Of a stretch of DNA of 64,000 nt, positions 8,496 to 23,400 are shown one piece after another. The position numbers were made by a program, and so were the translations under genes. The notes beneath the pieces were generated by a model, which did no database searches, was not told the DNA's origin, and saw only the letters and a list, made by a program, of their open reading frames with translations. How positions within the stretch are numbered: position 1 is the first letter of the stretch; every line of letters begins with the position of its first letter. This DNA comes from Thiotrichales bacterium (GTDB lineage Bacteria > Pseudomonadota > Gammaproteobacteria > Beggiatoales > Beggiatoaceae): the NCBI GenBank assembly GCA_016745035.1, contig JADGDE010000001.1, positions 658,507 to 722,506 of the forward strand, in the 5' to 3' direction.

Positions 8496-11400
8496 ATGTT
8501 CGGTGGGACAAAATTTCTAAAAATTTACAGTTTTTTATGGCTGTATTTGTACACATTGTCCGCATGGGGCACGGCACACTTTAACTTTGCCAGCGGTGAA
8601 TTACGCTTGCCAGTGGTGGCGGTACAAACCCCAGCCGGAGAGCAAATCGGGCATTATGCTGTGCTATTGGAACTCTCGGCAAATTTGCAATATTTTTCCA
8701 TCAAAAAAGCCCTGCCAACCCAAGCTTTACCCGCCCCCAGCCCTGCCGATGCCACCTTATTACTCAATAGCGACAATTTATCTGCCAGCCGTTTACAAAT
8801 CCCCCAAGTTGAAGCCATTAATCCCGCCGGTGTGGTACAGAATTATTATGAAGTCCAATTTGCTTTTGATGCCGAGCATATTCAGTTTTTAATTGCTGAT
8901 GTCAGCCAAAGCCAAGGCACGCCCCACCCTTTTCAACGTTTTTATCTCGGTACTGAAAGCCGTTTGCTGTTAAAACGCGGTAGCAATAAGCAATATTTAT
9001 TACCCGTTGAAGTCGGCAATCAAGTCCTGAATTTATTGGTCGATACCGGCTCCAATGGCTTATTGGTGTTTGAAGATGCGCTTGCCAATCAAACCACCAG
9101 CACCTTACGCCGCAGCAATCAGCGCATACAATTAACCGGTGAACAAGTCGCCAAAGGTTTTGCCAGCACGCAAAGAAGTGGGGTGGTTGCCACAGCGCCT
9201 GTGCGTATCGGTGCTTTTTATAACCCAGCCATGCGGATTATGTTAATTCAAGAGCCGACTTCCAGTACTGACCCATCCTTGAGCCTTAAAAACGCCGATG
9301 GGATTATCGGCTTGCGCCGTGTTGAGGGCGTAACCCGCAAACGCGGCGAGTTGGACATTCCCCTAGAGAGCTTAAAACCTAGCATTCAAAGCTATGAATT
9401 AAACTTTCCAGCCGATGGACAGGCGAGCTTGAGCTTGGGCAGTCGCCCTCATTTTGCTGGTGTGGATAGTCAATATGTTTTTCAAGCCAAAAGCTTTTTA
9501 ATTTCCAATGGCTTGGATTTAGATAAAGCCATTCATAGCGATTTACAAATCCCTTTTAATATCAGCACCCCGGCTGGCAAAGCCCAAGCAGATAAGTTGA
9601 CTGATTTAGATGTTTTGCTCGATACCGGGGCGGTTAATAAGTTGGTCTTGGATGTCAGTATTGCTGAGAAAATTGGCTATGATGCCGATAACAAAAAATG
9701 GACACTTAGCCCTGATAGTGTGGTGGATTTAAGCCTGATTGGCTTGGATGGCAATATTCAATTAGAACCCGCGTTGACTATCGCTGATATTGGCGTTGCT
9801 TCTTATAAAGACTTAGGGGTCTCTTTTGAGGCGGTGTTGGGCATTCAGCACTGGCAACAATACGTGCTTGCTTATCACCATGAGCGCAATGCCGAGGGCG
9901 TAGCTGATGGCACGGTGAGCTTATTACACCGCAGTCATTTAGCAGAAAAAACAGCGGATAATAATAGTTCGCATTTTGAAGCACTGGCGGGGTTAAACTC
10001 GATTGCCGATGAACAACACCCCAGTGCCGATGCGTCGGGCAATCGTATCGCTTTTCAATCCAACCGCAGCAGCAGTGTCGGCGGCTGGGATATTTTTGTT
10101 TGGGATAAGGCGCAAAAACGCTTATTGGATTTGAGCAAGCTCAACAGTGCTGCCGATGACAGTAAGCCTTGCTTAAGTGCCGATGGTAATTTATTGGTAT
10201 TCCAAAGCCTGCGCGAGGGCAATTCGGATGTGTTTTTATATGACATCGCAGAGCAAGCATACCTCCCGACCCCCAAGCTTAACAGTTTGGAAGATGATTT
10301 AAATCCCTGCCTCAGCCCTGATGGTGAGCAAATTGTTTTCAACAGCGCCCGCAGTGATGGCGCTGGCGGACAAGACTTGTATGTCTACCAACGCAGCACC
10401 GAGAGTTTTACAACCTTGCCGGGCTTAAATGAAAACGGTGATGAAAGCCAAGGGCGTTTTTCCACCGATGGCGCAGTGCTGAGCTTTAGCTTTGCCGGGC
10501 GTAGTTATTTTTATAGCCTTGAGAGTTTAAGTCTTTTAAACCTTAGCGACCGTTCCAGTATCAATAACAAAGACGATGATGCCCGCCTTGTCGATGGTGC
10601 TGCCAGTTTAAGTAGCCGTCAAATCGCCCTGCACAGCAACCGCAATCAGCCCCAACTGGGCTTGTATGATCGCGATATTCTTTTGTTTAATCTCCTCACC
10701 CAAGCACCGACACCGACCCCAGGACTTAACTCCAAGGCCAATGATTTAGACCCGGTGTTTAGTAACGGCGGACAAAGCCTTTTATTTAGCTCTAACCGCG
10801 CTAGCAGCATCGGCGGGCATGATATATACCTTTATCACTTAGAGGCACAAACAGAGACTGCAAGCGCAGACGATGCGCCTATCCAGACATTGGCAACAGG
10901 GCTGCACACTGTCCCCGTGACACTGGCGGGGCAACAGTTAAACTTATTGCTGTTGACGGAATTTAGTGGCATTGCCTTGTTTGAGGATAAACTGGCAAGT
11001 TCTATCGATGCCAGCGCTAGCACCTTGGATTGGCTCGGCTTGATGCAAGGCAGAGTCGGTACGGCAAGTTTGGATATTTACGGGCGCAACTTAAAAGACA
11101 TTGCCATCTTGTTGACCGATAGTCAAAGCTTTCAAGCTCAATTTACCTTACTTGCCGGTTTGCCGATTGAAAAAATAGATGGTGTCTTTGGCTTACGCCA
11201 GCAAGGGTTTGCTGCTGAAAACCAAGTATTAGATACGCCTTTAAGCAGCTTATTACCACCAGTGAAACGCTATGAGCTGAGTTTAACTGAGCAATTAGCA
11301 GAACTCTCCTTAGGCAATATGCCGCGTTTAGACAACATGGCTTCTGGACAATTGTTGCATCACCATATTGCCGCCGATGAAGCCGCCGAATTGCAATTTG

Positions 11401-14400
11401 ATAGTTTGGTTTTCAATGACAGCGGTGAAGTTGCCAACGCCACTTTGTTGTTTAGCACCATGCTCAGCAATCAAGTGTTAATCTCAACAGAAATGGCGAG
11501 CAGCTTGGGCTACCAACAAGACAGCGGCTGGGGCGATATTCAAAGCTTGAATATCCATCTTAGCGATGACAGCGGACAACTGTTATCGATGGCAGAGGGC
11601 TTGGCTATCGAGCAAGTGCTGGTGCAAGACCTCAAGCAATTGCCTGCCTCGACTTTATTCCTTGGCCAAGATTTTTGGCAACAGTTGATTATTGGCATGG
11701 ATAGCCATGAGCAAGGGCATTTGCTCAGCGTTGGCAAACGCCGAGATGCCGTGCCAAGCAATAAAGTGCTAAAGCAAAACCCAAGACAGTTCATTGACCT
11801 AGGCTTTAACTCCGAGGCCGATGAAAAAGCCCCTGACATCAGCGCCGATGGCAATATCATCGTTTTCCAATCCAATGCCACAGGTGGTTTAGGCGGCTGG
11901 GATATTTATGTTTATCACCGCGAGCTGGGCTTTTTGACCTTGCCGGAGCTAAACAGCAGCGCCGATGAACAAGCCCCAAGCATCAATGCTGACGGCACAC
12001 TGATTAGCTTTCACTCCAATCGTAGCGGACAAGACGATGTTTATGTCTTCCACGTTCCCAGCCGCAGCTTCCTCGATTTGGCCGCACTTAACACCGACCA
12101 ACCCGAGCGCTATGCCGATTTGAGCAGCGATGGGCAATACTTAGCCCTGCAACGGGACTTAACGGTCAATGTCGCCGCAACGCCAAGTTTGCCGGCTTAT
12201 AGCTACACCGACCCCAATATCATTCTTTATGACCTTGCGAGCCAAACCATCGTCAGCACCGAGGCGATGAACAGCCAAGCACAAGAAATGCGTCCTCGAT
12301 TAAGCCAAAATGGCGATTTATTGGTTTTTGATGGTGCGGATAGAGACGAGATACGTGGTGTTTTGGGCAGCGCCCATGTTTTTGACCGGACTCAAGGGCA
12401 AGTCTTAGATAGCCAAGCCCTGTTTGGTATGAAGCTAGAAGAAACCACACGACACACACACATCAGCCCCGAAGGCGCTTATATCAGCTTTAGCAGTGAC
12501 CGCAAAGCCGTAGGGCAAAAACAACGCGGTCAAGACATTTATCTTTACGATAAAAACATCGGCGAGTTTATCTTTTTACCCGGCTTGAACAGCGACACCG
12601 AAGACAGTGCCGCGGCATTGTCTGATAATGCCCAATACATCGTGTTCCAAAGTCAACGTGCAGGTGGACAAGGTGGCTATGATTTATATCTCTATCAACG
12701 TCCCTTAAACAATCCTCAATTTAGTACCGTGATGGCCTATGGTGAATATGGCACGGTCTTAGGCGCAGGCGATGTGCCCCTGCCTTTTACCAAGGTTAAT
12801 CTTTTCGATGGCAATCAGCAGCTCATCAACAGCACCCACAGCGATGCCACCGGGCATTTTCAAGTTACCATCCCTGAGGGCGTTGTCACTCCGGTAACTT
12901 ATGCCAGTGTCGATGGCCTTGCCAAGATTGTCACCAGCGAAGATGAGGCCGCCAGAGATACGGAGTTGCCCTTATTTGTCCCTGGCAATATCAAGTTTAC
13001 GGGCATTGATACCCCTGCTAATGCTTATGCAGGGATGCCGATGACAGTTGAGTTTGAGCTAGAAACCGAACAAATCAAATACAACACCCACATTCAAATT
13101 TATGCCAAAAACTTAGCCGAAACCGAGGCAAGCACGGCGGCACAATTGGAGATTGGGCGTACCAATTTTGAGCAAATCAGTTTTGATGCCCAAATTGCCA
13201 GTGTCTTGATTGATAAACTCGGACATCGACAAAACTATGATCGCCCGCTGACACTCAATCCACAAGATGGCATCACCACCCAGTTAAGTTATCAACCCGG
13301 CTCTGATAACCGCGTGCTGCAAGTTAAACACAGCTTTATTTTGCCCAGTTATATCGAACAAGGCGATTATGCCTTGGTCTTTACCATCAACCGCGATGAT
13401 TTAGAATCTGATGACGACCACCTACAAGGCGAGGCGTTTGAGGACTTAGACGATAATTACCGCGTTGCCAGACAAACTTTGAATATTGGTCTAGCCGACA
13501 AACCGAACTTATACATTTTAACCGCGCTGACCACCGGTGATAACAGCTTCTTTTTACCCGAGTCTCCAGCGACAGAAGATGGCATCAACCCTTATGGCGA
13601 TATAGGTCTTAACCTTGAAGTGGAATCGATGGCGCAAGATGTCAGCGAGCCTGTGGAAATGCGTTTTGAGATGGAAATTGATGGCAAGCGCTATCCTTTA
13701 GCCCATGCGATTCCTGATGCGACGGGCGAGCCGCGCATGACTTTTGGTCACCGTTTTCAAGCCAATAATTGTGATGGCAGTGGCTGTGTTAGCTTCAAAA
13801 CCCGCAACAAACGTGGTATCAGTTTTGGTTTTTCCCTGACTGAGACGATTTATGACTACCTCAAAGCCAAAACCGCCGATACCTTTGTCCAACTGGTCGT
13901 TACCGTAGACCCTGAGAACAAAATTGCTGAGTTCCAAGATTATAAAGTCGATAATGTGCGTAAATTGCCGCTGCTGTACATTGCCCCTGAAGCAGCCAAT
14001 ACCCGACGTGCAGATAAAGGTTCAGATTCAAAAGAAGAAGAGGCAAAACCTTTTTCTGTAGATCAACTCGAAAGCCAAGATGTGCCCGATGACTACGAAA
14101 AAAGTCTTTTTAATATCCTAGATTTCAAAAAACAAGTCGGTCCTGAGAAAGTCAATATTGCCTTTATTGCCAAAGGTCCTACCATGACTTACCGCACTGA
14201 CCCAATTGAGTTTGATGACAGAATAATTGACTTACCCACCGCCGCCTCTTTTAAACTATTTGGTCAAATTCCAGTTAACATTCTTGATAAAAAAATTGAT
14301 GTCTTTTTTATGGGTGGTTATGCCAATGTTGATGCCAATGATTTGCCCAGTAGCAGTGCTTTTGCTGGTTTAACCTTGTTAGGTAGTCATGTGTTTTCTC

Positions 14401-17400
14401 TCACCGAATCTATTGGTGAACAACTCAAAGAACAACAAAAAGCTGCCGAAGAGGACGGAAAAAAAGAGGAAGATGATGAGGAAGACGGCGGTGAGGAAGA
14501 AGAACCCGAAGAAGAGGAAGGCGATGGCATCGTCTTAATCAGTTCTAAAGATGACGAGGGTAATGAGCGCTGGACTAAAGAATGGAAATTTCCTGACCCC
14601 GAAAAAGGCGAGCGCTTTGAAGCCTTTATGATGGTAGGACCTATCCCTATGACCTTAAAAGCAGGGATTCAAGGTGAAGTCGGTGTGCAAGGTAAAATGA
14701 GCATTGAACCGAGTAATATATTTACCGCCGAACTAGGTCCTTCTTCTCAAATTGAAGCTTTTGCCCGTGTTGCCGCCGATTATGGGGTATTTGCTGTCGG
14801 GGTTGGGGTTGATTTGGTCTTGATTGAAATTGGTTTCAAACCCAAAGCTGAGATTCAATTATTACCCGGCTATCCCTTAGCCCTGTTCCGTATTCAAGCA
14901 CCCTTAGATATTTCTATGTTAAGTGGTGAGTTTTATGCCTTTGTACGGGTCAACACCCTATTTTGGAAAGACGAGTGGAAAGTTACCATTGTTGGTTGGG
15001 ATGCACCTTTAGCATGGGTATTCCCGATTATTCCCCCGCAAGCTTGGGCTGTGGGTGCAGTTGAGCGCTATAAGCGTATGTCTGATAGAGACATGATTCC
15101 GGCGGTGTTGGACTTAAAAGACCAATCACCGGATTTACTCTCAGATGATGAATTAGCGGATAAATATGCAGATGGTACTTTAGCCAAGTCAGATATTACT
15201 ATCGGTAATATTCAAAACGGTCTGATTGAAGCTAGTCTATTTTCTTCCAATGATGACGAATTTGAAGGCTATGAAGATACTTGGGAGGGCTTTTATAACC
15301 TTAAAGCCCAAGAATACACCATTAAACTCAATGTTGATGGCGCTTTTTGTATCGGTATGGACATGGATGCCAACGGCGTGATTGAAGAAGGCGAGATTGA
15401 TTTCAGCCTCTTTACCGGCCCAAATAATATCCTCCATGAAATCGAACTGATTGAAGTCTCAGGCTCTGGCATTGATGGGATTGAAGACATCACCCCGGGT
15501 GGTTTAACCGGTCTGTTAATTGGTGAGGGCTGTGCAGACGATGAAGGTGCTGATGATGATTGGGAGGAAGCTAAAGAAGAATGGGAAGAGGAATGGACAG
15601 ATACGACCCACAACCAAGTTTACACTATCAAACTGCGTTTAGGTACAACGGCAGCCCGCCGCGTTCGGGTGCGTTACTACAACAGTAAACTGGATGAAAA
15701 ACCGCGCTTAATCGCCCTATGGCAACAACCAGAAAAATTCCTTGCCACTTATACTGAGGGGGGGATTCCCAAATATATTGCCCTCGATAAACGTGTTGAT
15801 CATGACTGGAATATGGGCAGCCCCTTAAGAGATGTGGTCCCTGCTGATAACTTCAATGTGGTTTGGGAAGGCAGTTATCAATTTGAGAAAAAACCCTATA
15901 TGTTCTTTGCTAAGGCTGATGATGATATTGTCGTCACCTTGGATGGTGAAACAATTTTAGCCACCGACCGTGACAAGGGTCGAGTACAAAAACTGTTGCC
16001 GATGCAAGCGCGTATGTATGACATCAAAGTCGAATATAAAGAAAAACGCGGGTTTGCCAATGCCCAGGTCGATTGGTCGCCTTATGTCGAGCCAGCTGCC
16101 CCATCAGCACCAGCAACAGCCCCGGATTCTGCCCCTGCCATCGAGACAAACGACCCCAATCCTCCCGCAACGGGGGCTTATGTTGAATACTATGAAACCG
16201 ATGAGCGGGAAGTGGTCTTGGATGATGTCGGTGGTGGTATCCTCGATGTGTTCCCCAGTGGCTTGACCACTAAAGAGCAAAGATATGGCCGTTATCGCTT
16301 TGTTTTCAAAGTCGAATCACGCAATGCCGGTGCGCATGAGTTTTATTTGCAAGTTGGTGAGTTGGGTAACTACACCGTGTTGGTTGATGGCGAAATCGTC
16401 CCTGGCTTAGACCATGTTAGTAGTCAATTACCTGGCAATGGGCGTGTCATACATATCGTACAAGATATGACCGCAGGTTGGCACACCATATCCATTGATA
16501 CCTTCAAGCCCAGTACCCATCCGGCTTTACAAATTACCCCACAGGGTGAAAACTATTTCAATTGGAGCGTTTATCCCAATGCCAAAAACTTAGAACTTGG
16601 CAGCAACGCCTTATACACTCAGCAACTCGCACCTGTTTCTGAGGACTTCTCCGACATAGAAATCGACTTCCAAGGCAAGTTGGGCGATAGCCTCAACACC
16701 GTGCCTGCGGCGGCTTTATATCAAGAACAAAGCCAAGGTAGTTACAGCACCGCCATGCGTTGGGATGGCGATTTTGAGTTTGAAGATGCGGTTTATACCT
16801 TCTACTTCTCCTCCAGTTTGGCTGACAATGTCGAAGTCTTAATAGATAACGTCCCCTTTGTTAGTAGCGAACACACATTGGGGCGGCATGAATCCAAAGA
16901 CGGGCGCTTTACCAATAGCGTCTTTACCATGCCCATGAGCGAGGGTGTTCATCATATTAGCCTGACTTACACGGGCAAGCTTGAACAAGCCGAGCAAAGC
17001 GCTTTGTTCTTCGATTGGCAACAAGCCGAGCCGGGCAATTACTATCCTTTATTACCGGGAAGTAGCGAGCCGCTGAGCCGTGCTTACATCCAAAGCCAAA
17101 CGCCCATAGCGACTCGTAATGAACTAGACCCCACGGCACGCTTATATATTGAAGCGCCACAAAACGTGGCTGGCAGTGCCGATTTGACTCAGGTGCTATC
17201 AGGCACTTGGGCAGGTGTGTTTAACTTCGGTCGTGGGGTACGCTTTATCTCCGTAGACTATATCAACGACAACACGGCTGATACAGGCGAGTGTCGTGTC
17301 TCTCTTGATGGCAATCAATTGTTTGGCAAAGCCAATGATGGCTGGCTTGCTGGCAGTGAATTGAGCGAAGTGGTGTACAAATATGAGTTCCTGTTCTCAG

Positions 17401-20400
17401 GTCGTCATGCGGTTATCATCGAATGCCGCAACGTCAGCGCCCCTACCGAGTTTATTATCGGTGCGCCAAAAACCGACAGCTATCCGATTATCAATCGGGT
17501 CAAACGCAGCGATTGTGTGCAAAAACAAAATGCCAGCACCGAATCTGGCAACCCTGTGCTGGCGGATGCTTGTGAAGAAGCTCGCCCCGAACAAAAACGC
17601 TGGATATTTGACCCTGTGACCGAGGTCGGTGGTTATCTGCGCGATGGCGGCAAATACAATATGTGTTTAGACCTGCTCGACGATGGTCGAATCGCGATTA
17701 CCGATTGCTGTATCGGTGGTGTACAACAAAAACGCGCTTGGCTTTATAACGATGACACGGGAGCGATTCAACACGCCAGCGACACCGGGCAATGTTTAAG
17801 CAAGCGCAATAATGACGAAACCCAGCTTTACTTAGACGCTTGTCAAACGCCTTTAAGTGCGGGGCAAACTTGGCGGATTCCTAATACCGAAGTCTATAAA
17901 GACCTTGTGCCTACCTCTATCCGTCAATGCGAGGGCTATTTGGAATTGCCAGAGGGCAGTGTTGCCGTGCCTTTGAGCACCGCTGACACCCGCGCGTGTA
18001 CCATCGCCAAACAAGGCGGCGTGCGTTGTTGGGGTGGCGGCTTAAACGACCTACCGAGCACCGACATAGCCAATGTCGACGGCAGTATTGCCCTTGCCAG
18101 TGCCGAGAGCCAAAGCTGTGCCATAGACATGGAAAATCAAGTTAAGTGCTGGGACGAAGATGGCAAAAGTAGCCAAATCGAAGCGCTAAACGATGACATC
18201 ATCTTGCAACTGGTCGCCGGTGACAAACACCATTGTACCCTCTTGGACACGGGGCGAGTCAAATGCTGGGGCGATAACAGCGCCGCGCAACTCGGTCACG
18301 CTGGCAATGATGCTGATTATGTCCTCACCGATAACAATGCGCCACAAGAAGGCGTGCTAGCGATTGCCGCTGCGGGTAAGCAAAGCTGTGCCATTCTCTC
18401 CTTTGGACGGGTTGGCTGCTGGGGCAATGGCTCACGGAAAATCGAACTTATCGCAGGCTTAGGACGGGTACAACAGCTCGCCCTTGCCACTGACTATGCC
18501 TGTGCCATCCTCGATGACAGCTCGGTACAATGCTGGGGCAGTAATGCCAAAGGCCGCTTGGGCAATGGCACGGAGAGCCAAGATAACCCCGTACCGACTT
18601 ATATTCAAAGCTTACGTGCGGGTATCGTTGGTTTAAGCGTCAATGATAATCACGCTTGTGCGCTCAATAGCGACGGCGAAGTCTATTGTTGGGGGGATAA
18701 CAGCCTTGGACAATTGGGCAATAAAAACCTCAGCCACAGTGCCGAGCCGGTGTTAGTCACGGGCTTGAGTCCTGCGCGCTTTATCAGCAGCGGTAAAGAC
18801 TATAGCTGTGCCATGCTCGAAGGTGATGAGGGCTTGTATTGCTGGGGCGATAACAGCCAAGGTCAACTCGGCGCAGGCTTTAGTGCTGGCTTTAGCGCTC
18901 TTCCAATCAAAGTCGGCAGCCGCCCTGCTGACAACAGTCCCTTGCGTGTCAGCGTCGGTCATCAACACAGTTGCTTGAGCGATGGTCAAGGCGCTGTGCT
19001 GTGCTGGGGGAATAACCAATACGGACAACTGGGCACAGGTGATACCAAAACCCAAGCCCTGCCCGTCCCCGTCAAAGGCTTAAACAATATCGTCAGCCTC
19101 AGCAGTCAAGGCAATTATAACTGCGCCTTAGACAGCCAAGGTCAAGTCCATTGTTGGGGCAACAACCAAAGCGGGCAACTCGGTGATGGCACTGACATCA
19201 ACCGCACTCGCCCACGCTCTGTGGATGTGAGCGAGCTTTTAGAAGCACAACAAGCTTATGGACTTGAGACCAATATCTTACAAATTGCTGGCAGTTATAA
19301 CCACACTTGTGCGCTGTTGAGCAGCGGGCAAGTGGCTTGCTGGGGCGCTAATAGCCAAGGGGAACTTGGCAAACGGGCTAAGGATGACCCATATAGCCCC
19401 GCCTTGGTCGAAGGTCTGTTTGATGTGCAAGAAATTGCCCTCGGTGATGGCTTTAGCTGTGCGCTACAAAGCGATAGCCGGGTTTGGTGCTGGGGCGCTA
19501 GCCCAGAGGGCAGCAGTACCAGCCCGATGCCATTGAGCCGCAAAGCCGATAGCATCCGTGCGGATGGCAGTTTGCTGTGCTTGCTCAGCGGCAATGACAA
19601 CGCAGGCTATCAAAGCCTCTGTTTCGGTGAAGGTGCAGGCAATAGCAGCGCTTACAGCCAAGCCTTGGCTGATTTACGCACCAGCGGCTCACACAGCTGT
19701 GGCTTGCTCAACAGCAATAGCGCCAACAATGTCGAATGCACAGGCTACAACGCCGAAGGACAGCTGGGCGTATTAACACCAAACGCTATCGGTATGGCAA
19801 AAGTTGCTCTAGCTGACCAAGCTTTACAACTGGATGTGGGTAACAAACACAGTTGTGCTGTGCTTGCCAGCGGACAAATCCTCTGTTGGGGGGATAACAG
19901 CGAAGGACAATTGGGCAACGGCTATATCACTGACAAACCCACCTTGCCGGTGGTGGTTGCTGGGCGCAATAGCGATGCGGTGCGCAAACAGCCAATTGCC
20001 AGCGGTGAGAACCACAACTGTCTTATCAATGCCGAGCAACAAGTCTATTGCTGGGGCAATAATGACAATGGACAACTGGGCGATGATAGCTTTGAAGCCC
20101 GTCTACAAGCCACTTTTAAGGTACAAGGTTTAGAAACCCCGATACTGGGCTTAAACGCCGCTGGCAATAACAGTTGCGCCGTCGATGACAAAGGCGCGGC
20201 TTTTTGTTGGGGCGCTAATGAGCAAGGACAATTAGGCAACGGGGATTATATCGACAGCATTCAAGCGCAAGCGGTGCTGGGTTTAGATAGCGGGGTCAGT
20301 CTCATCAGCCCCGCTGGTAACTATAGCTGTGCCTTGGTCAATGCTGGTGTGCAATGTTGGGGCAGTAACCTCAGCGGCGTGCTTGGCGACCCTGAGCTGG

Positions 20401-23400
20401 ACAAGAGTCACAGCCCTGTGCAAGTCCCAGGATTAAATAACGGCATTGCCGATTTAGCCACCAACCCGCTGCAAGCTTGCGTGGTGGTCGATAGCCTCAC
20501 CGTCCCCGGTGCGGTACGTTGTTGGGGCAATAACAACGCCTTCCCACAAACCGTGCGAGGTTTAGAAACGGGTGTGAGCCGTATCAGTGCGGGAGCGGAT
20601 TACTTCTGCGCCCTCTTGCAAGATGGCACAGTGCAATGCTGGGGTGATAACTTTGCCTTGATGGCAATTGAATTGCCCGCCAAGGCGTTATCTATCAGCA
20701 GCGGCAAACAACACAGCTGCGCTTTGCTTGAAGGTAACAGCGTCCAATGTTGGGGCGCAGGTGAGCTTGGTCAACTGGGCAATGCGAGCAACAGCACCAG
20801 CCTCAGCCCCGTGAGTGTGCAAGAACTATCCAACAATATTACCCACATCAGTAGCAGCGGCAATCATAGCTGCGCCTATGCCGAGGACAACACAGCCTAT
20901 TGCTGGGGTGCGAATAATGCCGGGCAACTGGGTAATGGCAGCTTAGAAAATAGCAATGTGGCTGTGCCTGTGGCGCTAGCGACCTTGGTTGATGCCAGCG
21001 ATATGCTGAAAAATACCCATTTGACTGCCAGCCAACACAGTTGCCAAATCGACCAGCTTGGCGCATTGACTTGCTGGGGACATAACCGCTTTGCACAAAT
21101 CGGCAATGCCAATATTCAAAACCAATACAGCCCTGTACTCGCCAGCGTGATACCAGAGCCGGTACAAGCGGTGGTCACAGGCAAAGACTTTAGCTGTGTA
21201 CTCGATAACAAGGCACAAGTTCAATGCTGGGGTGATAATAGCCGAGGCCAATTGGGTAATGGTGCTAGCACTAATCCGCTGCTTAGCAGCCCTACGCCTA
21301 TCACTGTTCAAGGCTTAGAGCATGAAGTCATTAGCGCCATCAGCGCAGGTGACAGCCACGCTTGCGCCCTCTCAGAGAGTGGCAGCGTTTATTGTTGGGG
21401 TAAAGACAACAACAGCGCCAGCGCTATCAGCGCCTTGCCTAAGCGTTTAATCGCCCTGCGTAGCCATGCTGATTATAACTGCGCCCTCAATGCCCTCGGC
21501 ACGATTAGCTGCTGGGTTTATGAAGGACAACAAGCCGGTGCGGGTCTTGGTAATAGCGATGTTGCCAGCACAGACAATATCAGCGTATTAAGCCCCACAG
21601 GTTTATACCTCAGCCTTGCCATCAGCGTTGGCAAACAACAAAGCTGCGCCATCAGCGACCAAGGCTCAGTCTCTTGCTGGGACAATGACAGCCAAAACCC
21701 ACAAGCGCACGTAGTTGCCGGGCTTAGCCACAGCGTTATCGGCCTTGCCAGCGGTGCAAAACACCATTGTGCGGTACAAAAACAAGAAACCGGCGGACAA
21801 GTCTTAAGTTGTTGGAACACCGCAGCCAATGCCCCTGTGTTTGGACAACTCGGCGATGGCAGCACCAAGAGCAGCATCGAGCCTGTGCGTGTGACACTGA
21901 CAAACAGCATAGACAACCCGATAACAGCGATAGCGGCTGGCGATAACCACAGCTGTATCCAACGCAGCAACGGCGATAGCTATTGCTGGGGACAAAACCA
22001 TCAAGGACAGCTCGGCGATGCTTCAGGTATCGACCAACTGACCCCGGTCAAAGTTGGCACACAAGGCAACACCCACTTAAAACCGCTGCAAAACTTAAGT
22101 CAAATCGCCCTTGCGCCGCATTATGGCTGCGCGGTTAGCGATGCAGGCAGCCTCAAATGCTGGGGATATATCGGCGAGGATATCGACTTTAGCCAAAGCG
22201 CTTCTTGGCATCTTGACTTGCTGGCTCACAATCTTAATAGTGATTTCAGTGCCAGCCGCGTGATTACCGGGGCAAACCATGCTTGTGCTATCAGCCGCTT
22301 AGATGAGCAAAGCCAAAGCAACAGCCTTTATTGCTGGGGTTACAATCGCTATGGACAATTAGGGGACGGCAGTCTCTTAGACAATGCCACCGCACAAAAA
22401 GTTGCCTTGAGTGGTTTACGTTTAAGCGATGTCAGCCTCGGTAAAACCCACAGTTGCGCCCTCGATGATAAAGCGCAAGTTTATTGCTGGGGACACAATC
22501 AGTATGGACAACTGGGCTTAGGCTTGCCGATGGCGAGCGATAGCCAGCAACTGCAACCAGCGTTATTAAACACCAAAGCGCAGCAACTGTTTGCTGCTGA
22601 TTACCATAACTGTGCTTTAGACCATCAAAACCTGAATTGCTGGGGCGAGAACACTGCCGCGCAACTGGGGAACAACAGCACGGATAATCAAAGCCTCGCA
22701 GGCAAAGTTCAAGGGCTCTCTGGCGTGACAACACAACTGGTCGGCGGTATGGCTCACCATTGTAGCCGCAGCCAAATCGGGCAAGTACACTGCTGGGGTG
22801 ATAACAGCTATGGACAACTGGGTGATGGCAGCAATGACAACCAAACCAGCGCGGTTGCCCTGCCCCTAAGCCTCATTACCCAACTGAGCAGTGGTGATGA
22901 TCATGTTTGCGCCCTAAAAGCAGACCAAAGTATCCAATGCTGGGGTAATAACCGCTTTGGACAACTTGGCAATGGTAATAATGAGGCACAAAACAGCCCC
23001 ACAGCCATTGCGCAACTGAGCGCTCGCCAAATCAGCAGCGGTAAACAACACAGCTGTGCTTTAAGCGCTGATGGTTTGGTTTATTGCTGGGGTAGCAATG
23101 CCCAAGGACAACTGGGTGATGGCAGCTTTATTGACCAAAACTTACCCGTACAAATCTTGGGTTTAACAGACATTGAAGCCATCGAAGCTAAAGGCGATTA
23201 TAGCTGTGCTTTAGATAGCCAAGGCAAACTTTCTTGCTGGGGCGATAACAGCTATGGACAACTGGGCGATGGTAGCCGGGTGGCAAGCCCCACGCCAATC
23301 GCTGTCCGAGGTCCTAACGACCCGGTGATTAGCCAAGGCGATGAACTAGAGACCCAAATCGACCCCGATGCCACGGTTAAGCTCGCCAGCATTCAATTAG

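Noticed and set aside
17990..23310. Regularly spaced DNA repeats that might suggest a CRISPR array
   Set aside because: The period (about 148 bp) is a multiple of three, the frame stays open throughout, and the repetition is at protein level (RCC1 units with varied codons).
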